In this document: in pieces, positions 25,848-36,100 of the stretch | Position numbering within the stretch: position 1 is the first letter of the stretch | Layout of the letters: every line of letters begins with the position of its first letter | Assembly (NCBI GenBank): GCA_012032555.1 | Contig: JAAUSR010000001.1 | Coordinates: 1-64,000 of the forward strand | Direction of reading: 5' to 3' | Length of the DNA: 64,000 bases | Origin: Thioploca sp. | GTDB lineage: Bacteria > Pseudomonadota > Gammaproteobacteria > Beggiatoales > Beggiatoaceae | Translations under genes and position numbers: made by a program | The notes under the pieces: model-generated | The model's database searches: none | The model's input: only the letters and a program-made list of their open reading frames with translations | Told to the model about the DNA's origin: nothing

Positions 25848-28226
25848 TTATTGATGAGCTGCTAATAGCTGATCTAAACATACCCCGGCTAACTCATATT
25901 CATGACAAAGTGTAATGGCTTTGGTCCGGAGCTCATTTAATTCTGTGTCAGATAGTTTACTATCACCAACGACTACGGTATCAATTTGATCACAATGGAG
26001 CATGCATTGACCACTCGCATCAATATCTTCTAAGGTGCAGTGTTGAACCCCGGGTTTCTGGAGGTTAGTATTGACATAAGGATAATCAGTTGATGAATAA
26101 AGCGCACCATAGTTGGGTAACATAGCTTTACTGGGAATGAGCTCACTATTCAGTTGAGTAATTTCCTGAAATTGATTGCCTTGCATTTGGGCGCACCAGA
26201 GATTCATGCCTAAATTGTTCTCTTCCGAGGCAGTATCCCATTGGATAACCAGTTGATTTCCTAAAATTGATGTGGTTAACTTATTTAAAGTTACTCCCAA
26301 ATATTCTTGAACATCACCACAAGTTCCGCCGGCCTGACACATTTCTGCTGTTGCTTCATTAACCTGACCCCAGTTAAATTTTTTAGCACCAGCATTCTTG
26401 GCTAACATTTTACATTCCTCAAAAGTATATGAACCCGATGAAGCATCACAAACAGTACTACCATCCGCTCCAGTGTAGCTACAACAATTATATAATTCTG
26501 CTTCATCTGGTATACCATTACCATTCTCATCAACAGAAGTACCGTTGCGGATATCTAAGAGATCATCAATGCCATTTTTATTTAAGTCCGGTTTAATTCC
26601 CGCTAATTGGTAAAAAATCCTCGATTCCAATGGCCCATCAACGAATTGTCCTTGATTAGGATCCCAATAATGGGCATTAGGATCAATGACAGTAGCAATG
26701 ATATAGACATAGGTTGACGGAAACAAACTCAAAGCAGTACCTTTTTCACAATATTCCATTTCCCCATACTGGGTATCCGGTATGGGTGGTGATTTAAACC
26801 CTCTTTGGCAGTTATCTCCGGGATTATAAGTAATATCAACATGCCTTCTATCAGTCAGTTTAGCTATATTAATTGAAGTTTCTTCCTCAACTTCTAATGC
26901 CTCTTGAATATTAAATTCCGAAATAACTTTAACGGGTAAACCACTTAAGTCGACTAATCTAGCATCTCGTACCATTGAATTTATATCGATCATGCGTGGT
27001 ACAAAACGTACTACTAAATTCTGTAAAATAAGCGGGGTCGGCATAGCGTTAAAAAAGCTCAAATTAAAAATACCACTAGCCATATCAAGCGTGCCAGTAT
27101 CATATCCAAATAACCGTGGTGAAAGTGCCAACTCATTATTGCCAGCACCGAGTAATTTTACCTCACGCACGATAATTGCGTCCGGTTGAGTAAAACTGGT
27201 TCCGATATGAAATTTAACGCCCGGTGGTGCAATGCCATTCGCTCCGTTTGCCCAACTTTTTGCCACATTAAACTCTAACTGAAATACGTTAAAAAGATTA
27301 CCTTGAAAAGTTTCGGTAGCACCCGTATTAGTGACAGTAGGATTGGTCCATGGACTTAAAGAACCATTGTAAAACCAGCTGATGGTAAGTGAATTAGCTT
27401 GACTGAGGATTTTTATTCTTAAAGCATAGGCATCTACGCTATTTGGATTAATAAAATCCCAATTATGCACAGTTTTAGTATTCAAACCGACGTTGTGACC
27501 TAATATTTCGTAAGCAGTATCACTAAAATGTCGATTGAAACCAGCACGTTGTTCTCCGGTCAACCCGGTTGATCCGGTTGCCATAATGTGATTATTTTGT
27601 GGATCTTCTCCCATTTGTGGTGCAGAATTACCATGCGATAGTCCATAATTATGCGCCGCTTCATGACTAACTGTTCCAGTAATCGCATTAGCCCAACGGG
27701 CTAAAGTTGAATTAGCACCGGCTAAAGCTCCTCCGGCTCCACCGTAAGCATCACCGAAACTTTGAGCCCAAACTCGGGCATAATCTTGGGGATCATTGTC
27801 ACCAATATCTACATTTTGTGCTTCCCCAAACAAAGCTCCTCCACCTAAACTTTCTGAGTCTGAACCAATAGCTACTATTTGCCAACGGGTTTCGCTTGGA
27901 CTGGGTGTAGAAGTAGTGTTTTTCACCTCTACATTAAATTCACAGTAATCATCTATTACGCCTTCAAAAATTTCTTGACGCAGTTGTGCGGTACTTCCAA
28001 TTCCAGCATCGAGATCAGAAACATTAAACGGTTCAGCCGGTGAGGTATCTCCAGAACCATACTCTGGAAAGCTCATATCAGCTACAGTTGGAAAATAAAG
28101 ATAAAGCGCATTGTCTTTAGGACTTGAAATTGCACTAGAAGGACAAATCTGTGCTGTAGATAGGTTAATAAATGAAATAATCGTAAAAATAAAAACTATA
28201 TTAATAAAACGAGATAATATTAACAT
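25848..28226 (-). CDS. Secreted metzincin-like zinc metalloprotease
   Basis: A 792-aa exported protein, signal peptide ~1-25. The zinc motif HEAAHNYGLSH (HExxHxxGxxH) and, about 20 residues later, a Met-turn candidate NHIMATG place it with the metzincins. A beta-rich middle region (~260-520) follows, then two calcium-binding loops of the dockerin/thrombospondin-3 type (DLNKNGIDDLLDI and DENGNGIPDEAE, ~570-600), a cysteine-rich patch, and a C-terminal beta domain (~660-750; LVIQWDTASEENNLGMNLW). That last domain is also found in the divergent neighbour, a TIMP-like protein. Substrate unknown; likely secreted to the cell surface or medium. Confidence 0.8.
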   Translation of the reverse strand: MLILSRFINIVFIFTIISFINLSTAQICPSSAISSPKDNALYLYFPTVADMSFPEYGSGDTSPAEPFNVSDLDAGIGSTAQLRQEIFEGVIDDYCEFNVEVKNTTSTPSPSETRWQIVAIGSDSESLGGGALFGEAQNVDIGDNDPQDYARVWAQSFGDAYGGAGGALAGANSTLARWANAITGTVSHEAAHNYGLSHGNSAPQMGEDPQNNHIMATGSTGLTGEQRAGFNRHFSDTAYEILGHNVGLNTKTVHNWDFINPNSVDAYALRIKILSQANSLTISWFYNGSLSPWTNPTVTNTGATETFQGNLFNVFQLEFNVAKSWANGANGIAPPGVKFHIGTSFTQPDAIIVREVKLLGAGNNELALSPRLFGYDTGTLDMASGIFNLSFFNAMPTPLILQNLVVRFVPRMIDINSMVRDARLVDLSGLPVKVISEFNIQEALEVEEETSINIAKLTDRRHVDITYNPGDNCQRGFKSPPIPDTQYGEMEYCEKGTALSLFPSTYVYIIATVIDPNAHYWDPNQGQFVDGPLESRIFYQLAGIKPDLNKNGIDDLLDIRNGTSVDENGNGIPDEAELYNCCSYTGADGSTVCDASSGSYTFEECKMLAKNAGAKKFNWGQVNEATAEMCQAGGTCGDVQEYLGVTLNKLTTSILGNQLVIQWDTASEENNLGMNLWCAQMQGNQFQEITQLNSELIPSKAMLPNYGALYSSTDYPYVNTNLQKPGVQHCTLEDIDASGQCMLHCDQIDTVVVGDSKLSDTELNELRTKAITLCHEYELAGVCLDQLLAAHQ

Positions 28227-28342
28227 GTAAATATCTCCTTACCTTGATATTAGAAATACAAAATTTGGGACGCTATTAAGAATTACAAGTCCGTTTTTCA
28301 TAGATTATATTTACTCTATATAGATAAAATTGGAGAGATATT

Positions 28343-29170
28343 ATGATTACGTCTAAATATCGTCGTTCAACTTATAATAAGATTATGTTATTATTGATTT
28401 CCATCAGTATTAGTGATTTATTTTTTAATAATGTCTTTGCTTGTGATTGTGAGTTACCTAGAACACCGCTTGATGGCTTAGCAAAAGCGACTACTGTTTT
28501 TTCAGGGAAGGTTCTGGAAGTGAAACGTGCTTTGCTAACCGATAAGGAATTAGAAGTGATGGAAGTGACATTTCAGGTTCAAACGGTCTGGAAAGGCACA
28601 ATGCATCCCCTACAAACAATTGTTACTGCTGCTTCAGAAGCAACCTGTGGATTCAATTTTGAGAAGGATCATGAATACTTGGTTTATACCTTTACTTCTG
28701 GAGGTCAACTTAACACTTCCCTATGTAATCGAACTACTGCTCTTTCTTCAGCAAGCCAAGATTTGCAAGAACTGGGTGAAGGTCATCCACCAATAGCGGA
28801 AAACCCAGTTAAATTTAAGACAATGGCACTTCAAAATCGTGTTTTTATAGAATGGGAAACACCACCTGATTCTAATCGGCTTGGTTTTTATTTGTGGCGT
28901 GCTCTCCCTCAGGGCAAGGAATGCACTCAAGATGTAGCAAAATATACTGATATTATCATGCTTAGCGATCCTACTGGAAAATTACTATTATTTGAAAGTA
29001 AAGATACCCCAATTCTAGGCACCAAATACTTTTATGTAGATTATGATGTCATTTTGGAAAAGAGTTATTGCTATATGTTACAAGAAATTGATTATAAATA
29101 TAATTCTACTTACTATTTAGATAGTATAAGTTTAGTTACTATAGAAAATAATAGTTGTAGTATAAAGTAA
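28343..29170 (+). CDS. Secreted TIMP-like (NTR-domain) protein, candidate metalloprotease inhibitor
   Basis: A 275-aa exported protein. After a signal peptide the mature chain would begin CDCELPRTP, that is Cys-x-Cys at the very N-terminus as in tissue inhibitors of metalloproteinases. The following ~115 residues fit the TIMP/netrin-like domain: TTVFSGKVLEVKRA, FQVQTVWKGTMH, TCGFNFEKDHEYLVYTF, SLCNRTTALSSASQDLQEL. In TIMPs the free N-terminal Cys chelates the metzincin zinc. Residues ~165-270 form a beta domain (VFIEWETPPDSNRLGFYLW) shared with the C-terminus of the protease encoded 116 bp away in the opposite direction. GGAGAG precedes the ATG. Whether it inhibits the protease is inference. 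Confidence 0.75.
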   Translation: MITSKYRRSTYNKIMLLLISISISDLFFNNVFACDCELPRTPLDGLAKATTVFSGKVLEVKRALLTDKELEVMEVTFQVQTVWKGTMHPLQTIVTAASEATCGFNFEKDHEYLVYTFTSGGQLNTSLCNRTTALSSASQDLQELGEGHPPIAENPVKFKTMALQNRVFIEWETPPDSNRLGFYLWRALPQGKECTQDVAKYTDIIMLSDPTGKLLLFESKDTPILGTKYFYVDYDVILEKSYCYMLQEIDYKYNSTYYLDSISLVTIENNSCSIK

Positions 29171-29374
29171 ATTAAAAAAACAAGTATCCTCTCCCATTCT
29201 TTCTTTACCGAGAAGCAAGAGCGAGAAAACCCTTCGCATTTCTGACAACCCCAAAATCCTTAAACCAATAGCTTAATCTCTTTCGTGCTAAACTTGTTTT
29301 TAGCAAGAAATTTTAATGCAGTGACCCTCCATTTGAGAGAGGGAGATTTAATCGCTTAATTTAATGGCAGGGTG

Positions 29375-30470
29375 TTATAAACCGCTTTTCAAACTGGCTT
29401 CAATGAAGGTGTCTAAATCACCATCTAATACTGCTTGAGTATTGCCGATTTCAATCCCAGTTCGCAAATCTTTAATGAGCGATTTATCTAATACATAAGA
29501 ACGAATTTGGCTACCCCAACCAATATCGGCTTTATTTTCTTCAATGGTTTGTTGATCAGCACGACGACGTTGCATTTCAATTTCATATAGCTTCGCTTTG
29601 AGTTGCTTCATAGCGGTTGCTTTATTTTTATGCTGTGAGCGGTCGTTTTGACATTGCACCACGATATTAGTGGGCAAGTGCGTGATTCTCACTGCGGATT
29701 CAGTGCGATTAACATGCTGTCCGCCAGCACCACTGGCACGGTAAACATCAATGCGTAAATCAGCGGGATTAATTTCAATATCAATTTCATCATCGATTTC
29801 TGGGGCAATAAATACTGCCGCAAATGAAGTATGACGGCGATTTCCTGAATCAAAAGGTGATTTACGCACTAAACGGTGAACCCCCGTTTCCGTTCGCAAC
29901 CAACCATAAGCGTAATCACCGATTACTTGGAGGGTAGCGCTTTTAATTCCAGCTACATCACCGGGGGAAATTTCAATGACTTCGGTGACAAAACCTCGGC
30001 GATCAGCCCAACGTAAATACATTCGCAACAACATTTCTGCCCAATCTTGAGCTTCAGTGCCTCCAGAGCCAGACTGGATATCTAAAAACGCATTATGGGT
30101 GTCCATTTCGCCGGAGAACATTCGAGCAAATTCAAGTTGTGATAACTGTTGTTCTAAGTGATCTAAATCTTGACATATCGAGGTAATTGTCTTTAGATCT
30201 TCTTCTGGCTGAGCTAGTTCTAATAATTCTTGTTCTTCAGCGAGTTGAACGTTAAGCTGGTCTATCGTTTGCACAACTTTAGTTAGAGCAACTCGCTCAC
30301 GTCCAAGTGCTTGTGCTTTATCTGGATTATCCCAGAGTTTTGGATCTTCCAATTCGAGGTTAACTTCTGTTAAACGTTCCTGTTTAGTGGTATAGTCAAA
30401 GATACCCCCGAAGTGCTGCTACTCGGTTTTGCATATGAGCTATGCGTTGAAAAATAATATTGAGTTCCAT
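29375..30470 (-). CDS. prfB: Peptide chain release factor 2, with programmed +1 frameshift
   Basis: Releases nascent protein at UGA and UAA. The long frame (30352-29375) carries [13 protein letters not shown] (the SPF tripeptide reading stop codons) and [13 protein letters not shown] (the GGQ catalytic loop). Upstream, an ATG at 30470 opens a 24-codon frame reading [20 protein letters not shown] then RGYL, which ends at a UGA at 30398-30396. Slippage on CTT TGA C gives RGYLDYTTKQE, the standard family sequence, for a 364-aa product. This is the autoregulatory frameshift known from E. coli prfB. Confidence 0.95.
30391..30412 (-). promoter_or_regulatory. prfB recoding site: SD-like stimulator plus CUU UGA C slippery stop
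   Basis: On the coding strand the sequence reads CGG GGG TAT CTT TGA CTA. The GGGGG element just upstream of the slippery CTT acts as an internal Shine-Dalgarno stimulator in known prfB genes. Low RF2 favours the shift and so raises RF2 synthesis. Confidence 0.93.
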
Positions 30471-30664
30471 AGTGATTCTAGTCATCCTGCGAAATTATTT
30501 TTAAAGTGAATATAGTATTGCTTATTATTAATTAAAAAACGATTTAAAAAAATTATCACTTCCACAACTGCATTGAACAGTTGAAAAAATACAATGAAAG
30601 TTATGATCATATCTAGTTGTTGCTAAAAAACGGGTTGTTCTAACCATTAAAGGTATTCATATCC

Positions 30665-31381
30665 ATGCCTAGCCTGTCCCATAATTGGTCTACCCCGGCT
30701 CTTGAATTAAAAGGAAGCCTGTTAACTTTAATGATTTTACGGTTGTTTGAAACGGATAGTGAAAGAATTGCCGAACAGTTAGTAACAAAAATAGCACAAG
30801 CACCGGGTTTATTTCAACAGGCACCGGTCGTCATCGATCTACAAGCTTTACCGGATGATAATCAATCTATTGATTTAATTGAGTTAATCAGATTATTGCG
30901 TCTTCATGGATTGATTCCGGTAGCGATACGCGGTGGTAATTCGCAACAACATCAACTAGCAGTCAGCTTAAATTTAGGTATTATGATTGATAATAGCCGA
31001 GCAGAACGTCCGCGTCGTTATCCGGAACCTGAACCGGTCGTTGCTTCACCACCTTGCCTTACTAAAATTGTGACCCACCCGATTCGTTCTGGGCAACAGG
31101 TCGTCGCACTCCAAGGTGATTTAATTGTGCTCGCCACCGTAAGCCATGGCGCCGAAATATTAGCTCAGCGGCATATTCATGTCTATGGGGCGTTACGCGG
31201 ACGTGCTTTGGCTGGTGTTAATGGAGATGGTGAAGCACGAATCTTTTGTCAACAATTGGATGCTGAACTGGTATCGATAGCTGGACAGTATCAAATTAAT
31301 GAGGAATTAGCCAATCATCTTCGTGGTAAACCCGCACAAGTCTATTTAGACAATGATACCTTAAAAATTGAGCCACTTTGA
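30665..31381 (+). CDS. minC: Septum site-determining protein MinC
   Basis: A 238-aa FtsZ-polymerisation inhibitor. N-terminal MinC_N domain (~8-105), a short Pro/Glu linker (~117-128), and the C-terminal beta-helix MinC_C (~130-235) with PIRSGQQVVALQGDLIVLAT, HIHVYGALRGRALAGVNGD and AQVYLDN. Works with MinD and MinE to keep division at midcell. First gene of minCDE; 99 bp before minD. Confidence 0.95.
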   Translation: MPSLSHNWSTPALELKGSLLTLMILRLFETDSERIAEQLVTKIAQAPGLFQQAPVVIDLQALPDDNQSIDLIELIRLLRLHGLIPVAIRGGNSQQHQLAVSLNLGIMIDNSRAERPRRYPEPEPVVASPPCLTKIVTHPIRSGQQVVALQGDLIVLATVSHGAEILAQRHIHVYGALRGRALAGVNGDGEARIFCQQLDAELVSIAGQYQINEELANHLRGKPAQVYLDNDTLKIEPL

Positions 31382-31480
31382 AAAGTATGTTAATAGTATA
31401 ACCATTAGTTAAAAAATATTTCTTGAATTTATCATTCTAAAGTTATAATCCGTTTAACAGTTTAAGGGCAGGAAAATAGA

Positions 31481-32287
31481 TTGGCTAAGATTATTGTAGT
31501 TACTTCTGGTAAAGGTGGAGTAGGTAAAACAACTACCAGTGCTGCTTTTGCTACTGGCTTAGCTTTACGCGGTCATCAAACCGTTGTCATTGATTTTGAT
31601 GTAGGGTTACGTAACCTGGATCTCGTGATGGGATGTGAACGTCGAGTCGTTTATGATTTTGTCAACGTCATTAATGGTGAGGGTAATCTCAATCAGGCGT
31701 TAATTAAAGATAAACGGGTGGAGAGCTTATTCATTCTCCCCGCTTCCCAAACCCGAGATAAGGAAGCATTAACGATGAAAGGCGTTGCTAAGGTAATGGA
31801 AGTTTTAAAAAAACGTTTTGAATATATTATCTGTGATTCACCGGCTGGGATTGAACATGGTGCAATTATGGCGATGTATTTTGCAGATGAAGCTTTAATT
31901 GTCACCAACCCAGAAGTGTCGTCGGTGCGTGATTCCGATCGGATTATTGGGATGTTATCCAGTAAAACCCGCCGTGCGGTACAAAATTTACCGCCCGTTA
32001 AGGAACATTTATTATTGACCCGTTATTCTAGTAAACGAGTCAATACCGGTGATATGCTGAGTGCTCAAGATGTACAAGAAATTTTGGCAATTCCGCTATT
32101 AGGTGTGATACCCGAATCGAAATCGGTATTACAAGCTTCTAATGCGGGTATTCCGGTTACTTTGGACAAAAATAGTAACGCGGGACAAGCTTATCTTGAT
32201 GTGGTTGCCCGGTTTCTCGGTGAAGAGTGTCCCCAACGTTTTATTGAGGACAAAAAAGGCTTTTTCTCCCGTTTATTTGGAAGTTAA
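31481..32287 (+). CDS. minD: Septum site-determining ATPase MinD
   Basis: A 268-aa ParA-family ATPase starting at TTG with AGGA upstream. The deviant Walker A motif is GKGGVGKTT at residues 10-18, and the C-terminal amphipathic membrane-targeting helix [11 protein letters not shown] is intact. ATP-bound MinD dimerises on the membrane and recruits MinC; MinE stimulates hydrolysis, producing pole-to-pole oscillation. minE begins one base after the stop codon. Confidence 0.97.
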   Translation: MAKIIVVTSGKGGVGKTTTSAAFATGLALRGHQTVVIDFDVGLRNLDLVMGCERRVVYDFVNVINGEGNLNQALIKDKRVESLFILPASQTRDKEALTMKGVAKVMEVLKKRFEYIICDSPAGIEHGAIMAMYFADEALIVTNPEVSSVRDSDRIIGMLSSKTRRAVQNLPPVKEHLLLTRYSSKRVNTGDMLSAQDVQEILAIPLLGVIPESKSVLQASNAGIPVTLDKNSNAGQAYLDVVARFLGEECPQRFIEDKKGFFSRLFGS

Positions 32288-32288
32288 C

Positions 32289-32570
32289 ATGGGTTTCTTT
32301 AATTACTTTCGTGCCACATATCCTCCTAAGACCGCCACGGTTGCCAAAGAACGGTTACAAATTATTGTGGCACACGAACGTAAGCAACGTAGTGGTCAAA
32401 ATTCAACTCTCGATTATCTGCCTTTATTACAAAAGGAATTGCTCGAAGTCGTTAGAAAATATGTTGCTATTGCTGATGAACACATTAAAGTTAATTTAGA
32501 AAAAGAAGGGGATTATGAAATTTTAGAACTCAATATTACCTTACCAGATCCCGACAATCGCTCAACTTAA
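32289..32570 (+). CDS. minE: Cell division topological specificity factor MinE
   Basis: A 93-aa protein (ATG 32289, GGAAG upstream, [20 protein letters not shown]). The N-terminal membrane-binding and MinD-activating segment contains [16 protein letters not shown], and the C-terminal topological-specificity domain contains ITLPD. The frame is open further upstream inside minD but the conserved start is here. Confidence 0.95.
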   Translation: MGFFNYFRATYPPKTATVAKERLQIIVAHERKQRSGQNSTLDYLPLLQKELLEVVRKYVAIADEHIKVNLEKEGDYEILELNITLPDPDNRST

Positions 32571-32583
32571 CGACTAACAAAAC

Positions 32584-33165
32584 TTACTCTTCTTTACGGT
32601 TAATCATAAAAGTACCAAACGGCGTTTTCACCAACTGATGACCTGGGGGAATTTCTTCTGGCTCAGGTGGTGGCTGTGTCGAGGTATCAACCGTAGTTGA
32701 AGCGAGTTCTGTAGGTAAAGATTCTTGACTATCTCGTTCCTCCGCTTGGATAGCGGCTTCTGGTGCTTGAACAATGTCTTCTGGTGGTGTGACTGGTGGT
32801 ATTTCTTCATTGCTACTTTCTCCTTCTGGGGCAACGAGTGGCTTGGCTGAATGGGCTGTGGATGGCTCACTCGGTGTGGGTAAAGGCGAGCGGTGATCCA
32901 GCCGCAATTCTGCTGTAGAACCGGCTTTTGTTTTAAACAATACGGAATCTTGTTTGATGAGAACAACTTGCCAAGTTCCTTTGGCTTTGCCTTCATTAAT
33001 AGTAATTTCATCCCCTTCAGTCACCGAAATTTTTCCGCCGGAGAGAGAAATGTAAGCAATTCTTTTTTCGCCTAGAATACTAATTCCTTCCAAATAACTA
33101 CTTTCTTCACCCCAGCTGGGAATGGAAAAAAGTAGTGTTATCAAAATGATAATCATTTTTAGCAT
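32584..33165 (-). CDS. Exported protein with GspC/PilP-like N-terminal domain and proline-rich tail
   Basis: A 193-aa protein with a signal peptide (~1-18). Residues ~25-90 form a small beta domain reading LEGISILGEKRIAYISLSGG then WQVVLIKQDSVLFKT, the pattern of the homology region in type II secretion GspC and type IV pilus PilP. Residues ~95-175 are Pro/Glu/Ser-rich and probably unfolded. No other pilus or secretion genes are near. It follows the PKD-protein gene by 16 bp, so the pair is probably co-transcribed and may act in surface export of that protein. Functional call is tentative. Confidence 0.6.
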   Translation of the reverse strand: MLKMIIILITLLFSIPSWGEESSYLEGISILGEKRIAYISLSGGKISVTEGDEITINEGKAKGTWQVVLIKQDSVLFKTKAGSTAELRLDHRSPLPTPSEPSTAHSAKPLVAPEGESSNEEIPPVTPPEDIVQAPEAAIQAEERDSQESLPTELASTTVDTSTQPPPEPEEIPPGHQLVKTPFGTFMINRKEE

Positions 33166-33181
33166 AATTTACTCCCGCTGA

Positions 33182-36100
33182 TTAGCGTGAAAAGTTACCT
33201 ATCTTCACTTGTGGAAAGCGATGAGTTTGTAAAGCTTGATCAATGACGACTACCGTAAATTGATTAGGCTGCTCGCCAAACAAATTACTTAAAGTACCTT
33301 TCTCAAATTGATCATAAGGATAAGTATAATTGAGAACATACAATTTGTCGCCATTGGGTAAAATTTCTTGTAAGTGCATCGGTAATTGCCAATCACCTTG
33401 GTTGGTTTGAAAAGTCACACTTTGCAGTGGAGAAAGTCCTTCTCGAACAATCGCTTTAATCGTAACTTGATTATCACCCACATAATTTAAACTGGGAAGT
33501 GTGTCATTGAGGTAGAGTAAACTGGGATCAAAACCAGCTGCTAGTACTTGTGGCTGCAGTCGCCGAACGCCTACTTGATGTAATGGTTCAATGTTAAGTG
33601 ATTGTGATACGATGGCGAGCGGCGGATTATTACCGAATTCTACATTAGGAAAAGTATGGAATTGCCCTGCTTGATCAATAGCTTGAATTCGATATTGTCC
33701 AGCTTGATCACCTAATAAATTACTTAAGGTCAGTACTGGAAAAGATCCCGGTTGAAAAGTAAGTACGGTTTCATAATGCTGATCACCATTCGCATAAGTC
33801 GCAATTTGCTGCATGATCATTTGAAAATCACTGCCGTTTTGTAAAAACCGCACGGTTTGTAATGGCGTCTTACCCGGTCTGACAATCGCAAATATTTTTA
33901 CTTCAGTATCCAGGACATCGACTAACATGGGATCAAAACCAGCTAATAGGACCTGAGGACGTTCTCGCACAATGCCGGTAATTGGAATATCAATACTGTG
34001 GCGATCAATGACGGTAATGGGTACGCTATAAGCTGCGGGTTGTTGATCAGAAAAAGCTTGTAAAATAACATGATAAGTACCCCCTAATTGAAAAGTATGC
34101 GCTGGATTAGCATCTGTGGCTACTTCACCATCACCAAAGTCCCACAAATAACGCAGTGGTTCTTGAGCGAGCAACGAATTAAAAGTCGATTCATTATTGA
34201 AAAAAACGCGCAGTGGTTTTTGTCCAAATAGCGGTGTGACCCGAAATAATGCTTGAGGTGTAACGGATTGCTTATTAAGCATAAAGGTTTTACTACTTTG
34301 CACCGATTGATTGTCGGCATTAACCGCTGTCACCGTTACCGTCATGTTACCTTCGCGGGAATAGCGATGAGAAACAATAGCTTGATCAGTGCTAACCCCG
34401 GAGCTATTATCACCAAATTGCCAACGAAACAAAGTGGCTTGGAAACTTTCGGGTAATCGCGCAATAAATAAATTTTGCAAGGGATTATCCAACGCCGGTG
34501 AAGATTCAATGAGTAACTGCGGTAAGGTGGTGGGTGAAACTAACGCTAAAGTGAGATCGTATTTTCCTAAGGTATTATCTTTAAAAGCAGTCGCTTCCAG
34601 CAATAAATCGCCATCGTTAGTTGGCGTATAACGTAATTCAACTTGATGGTTACCATTGCGATTATCATTTCGATGTAACCGTTGATAATATTCGTCATAC
34701 AGATATAAAGATCCCTCGAATTGTTCAGAAGACATCGTGACAATTAATTCTTGTCCAGCCGTAACGGCAGTAATGCGATATTGATCTGCAAACGCACTAG
34801 AACGAGTTCGCGAACGCGAATCAGCCGCAGCTAATTCTCCACTAATGGTATTGCCTACCGGTAAAACCACGCCGGGACCAGGCGGTGTCCAACTAATCGC
34901 GACCAGTTCATTATGGTAAGCGTAAGCACCCTCATTATCACGTACAGTTAAACCCACACTATATCGCCCTGCTTGTTCATAAGCGTGCGTTATGTTGGGT
35001 TCAGTGTTGCAAAGTAAAGATGAACCATCCCCAAATTGCCAACAGCGTTCCGCAATCTCACCATCGGGATCTAGACTAAAATCAGTAAATGTCACGGTTG
35101 CAGGGGCGGTTAATTGCGACAGTTCAAATTCTAAGGCGTGCGCTTGCGGTGGTTGATTAATCGCCCCTTTCAACAGAGCTAAACTATAACGACCATATTC
35201 TCGTTGATTATGCGCCGTTGCTTCCAGATAATAAGTGGCTTTATGATCAGCCGTAAAAATGATTTCGGCATTGGTGGTATTAACTGCACTGTCATCATTT
35301 GCCGCTAATAATTCTTCGCCGGCTTTATCTTGAAATAAATATAAATAAGCATTGAAATTAGCTGCCATACGGATCGTTACGGTTTCGCCGCTTTCTAAAT
35401 TGACAGCATAAGTATCTGCCAGTGTAGCTGAACGTTGGTGTGACCAGGGATCGGTTTCGGCTAATGCTCCAGTGCGCAACTCGTCTAAATTCAAAAAAGG
35501 CATGGGAATACTTTCACCCTCATCACGCGGAATGGGTTTGGGTGGTTTAAAATTAATTAATTGCTCACGTGCTGCGGCATCAATGTTTTCATAGAGCGCG
35601 GTCGGATTACCATAGATAAAAGTAGCGATCCGGTGTGCTGCGGCTACATCTTGAGTTTGGGCAACGAAATAAATTAATCGCACTTGCGCTTGTGCCGGCA
35701 CCGTGACCGAATAAATCCAACTGAGTTGATTACCTATCAGCGCGTGAGTTGCCGCTATTGGGTTATTCACTTGGGAGTGATAATGCAATAAAACCGGCTT
35801 ACTACCCGCAGTATCATTTGTCATTAAAAAATGACCTTGATCCGCCACCGTGACCGTATGACTTCCAGAACCTAATTTGCCAAAAATTTCAACGGTGGTG
35901 TTTAGCGAACTATCACTGGGATTGCGTAAGATCTCTGAGAAACGCGCAAAATTCTGGGTTTTAGATACGTAAACGCGACGCTCAATTTCCAAACCACTTC
36001 CCGGTTCCGTAAAGGTTCCATAATATACTTCGCGCCCATCCACAGATAATCCCGTCACCTGACCGACATAATTGGTACCATTAACCCGTAATTGATACAT

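Noticed and set aside
32628-33011. 127-codon frame overlapping the GspC/PilP-like gene
   Set aside because: Alternative frame of the same strand within a Pro/Glu-rich coding region; the other frame has the signal peptide and the domain.
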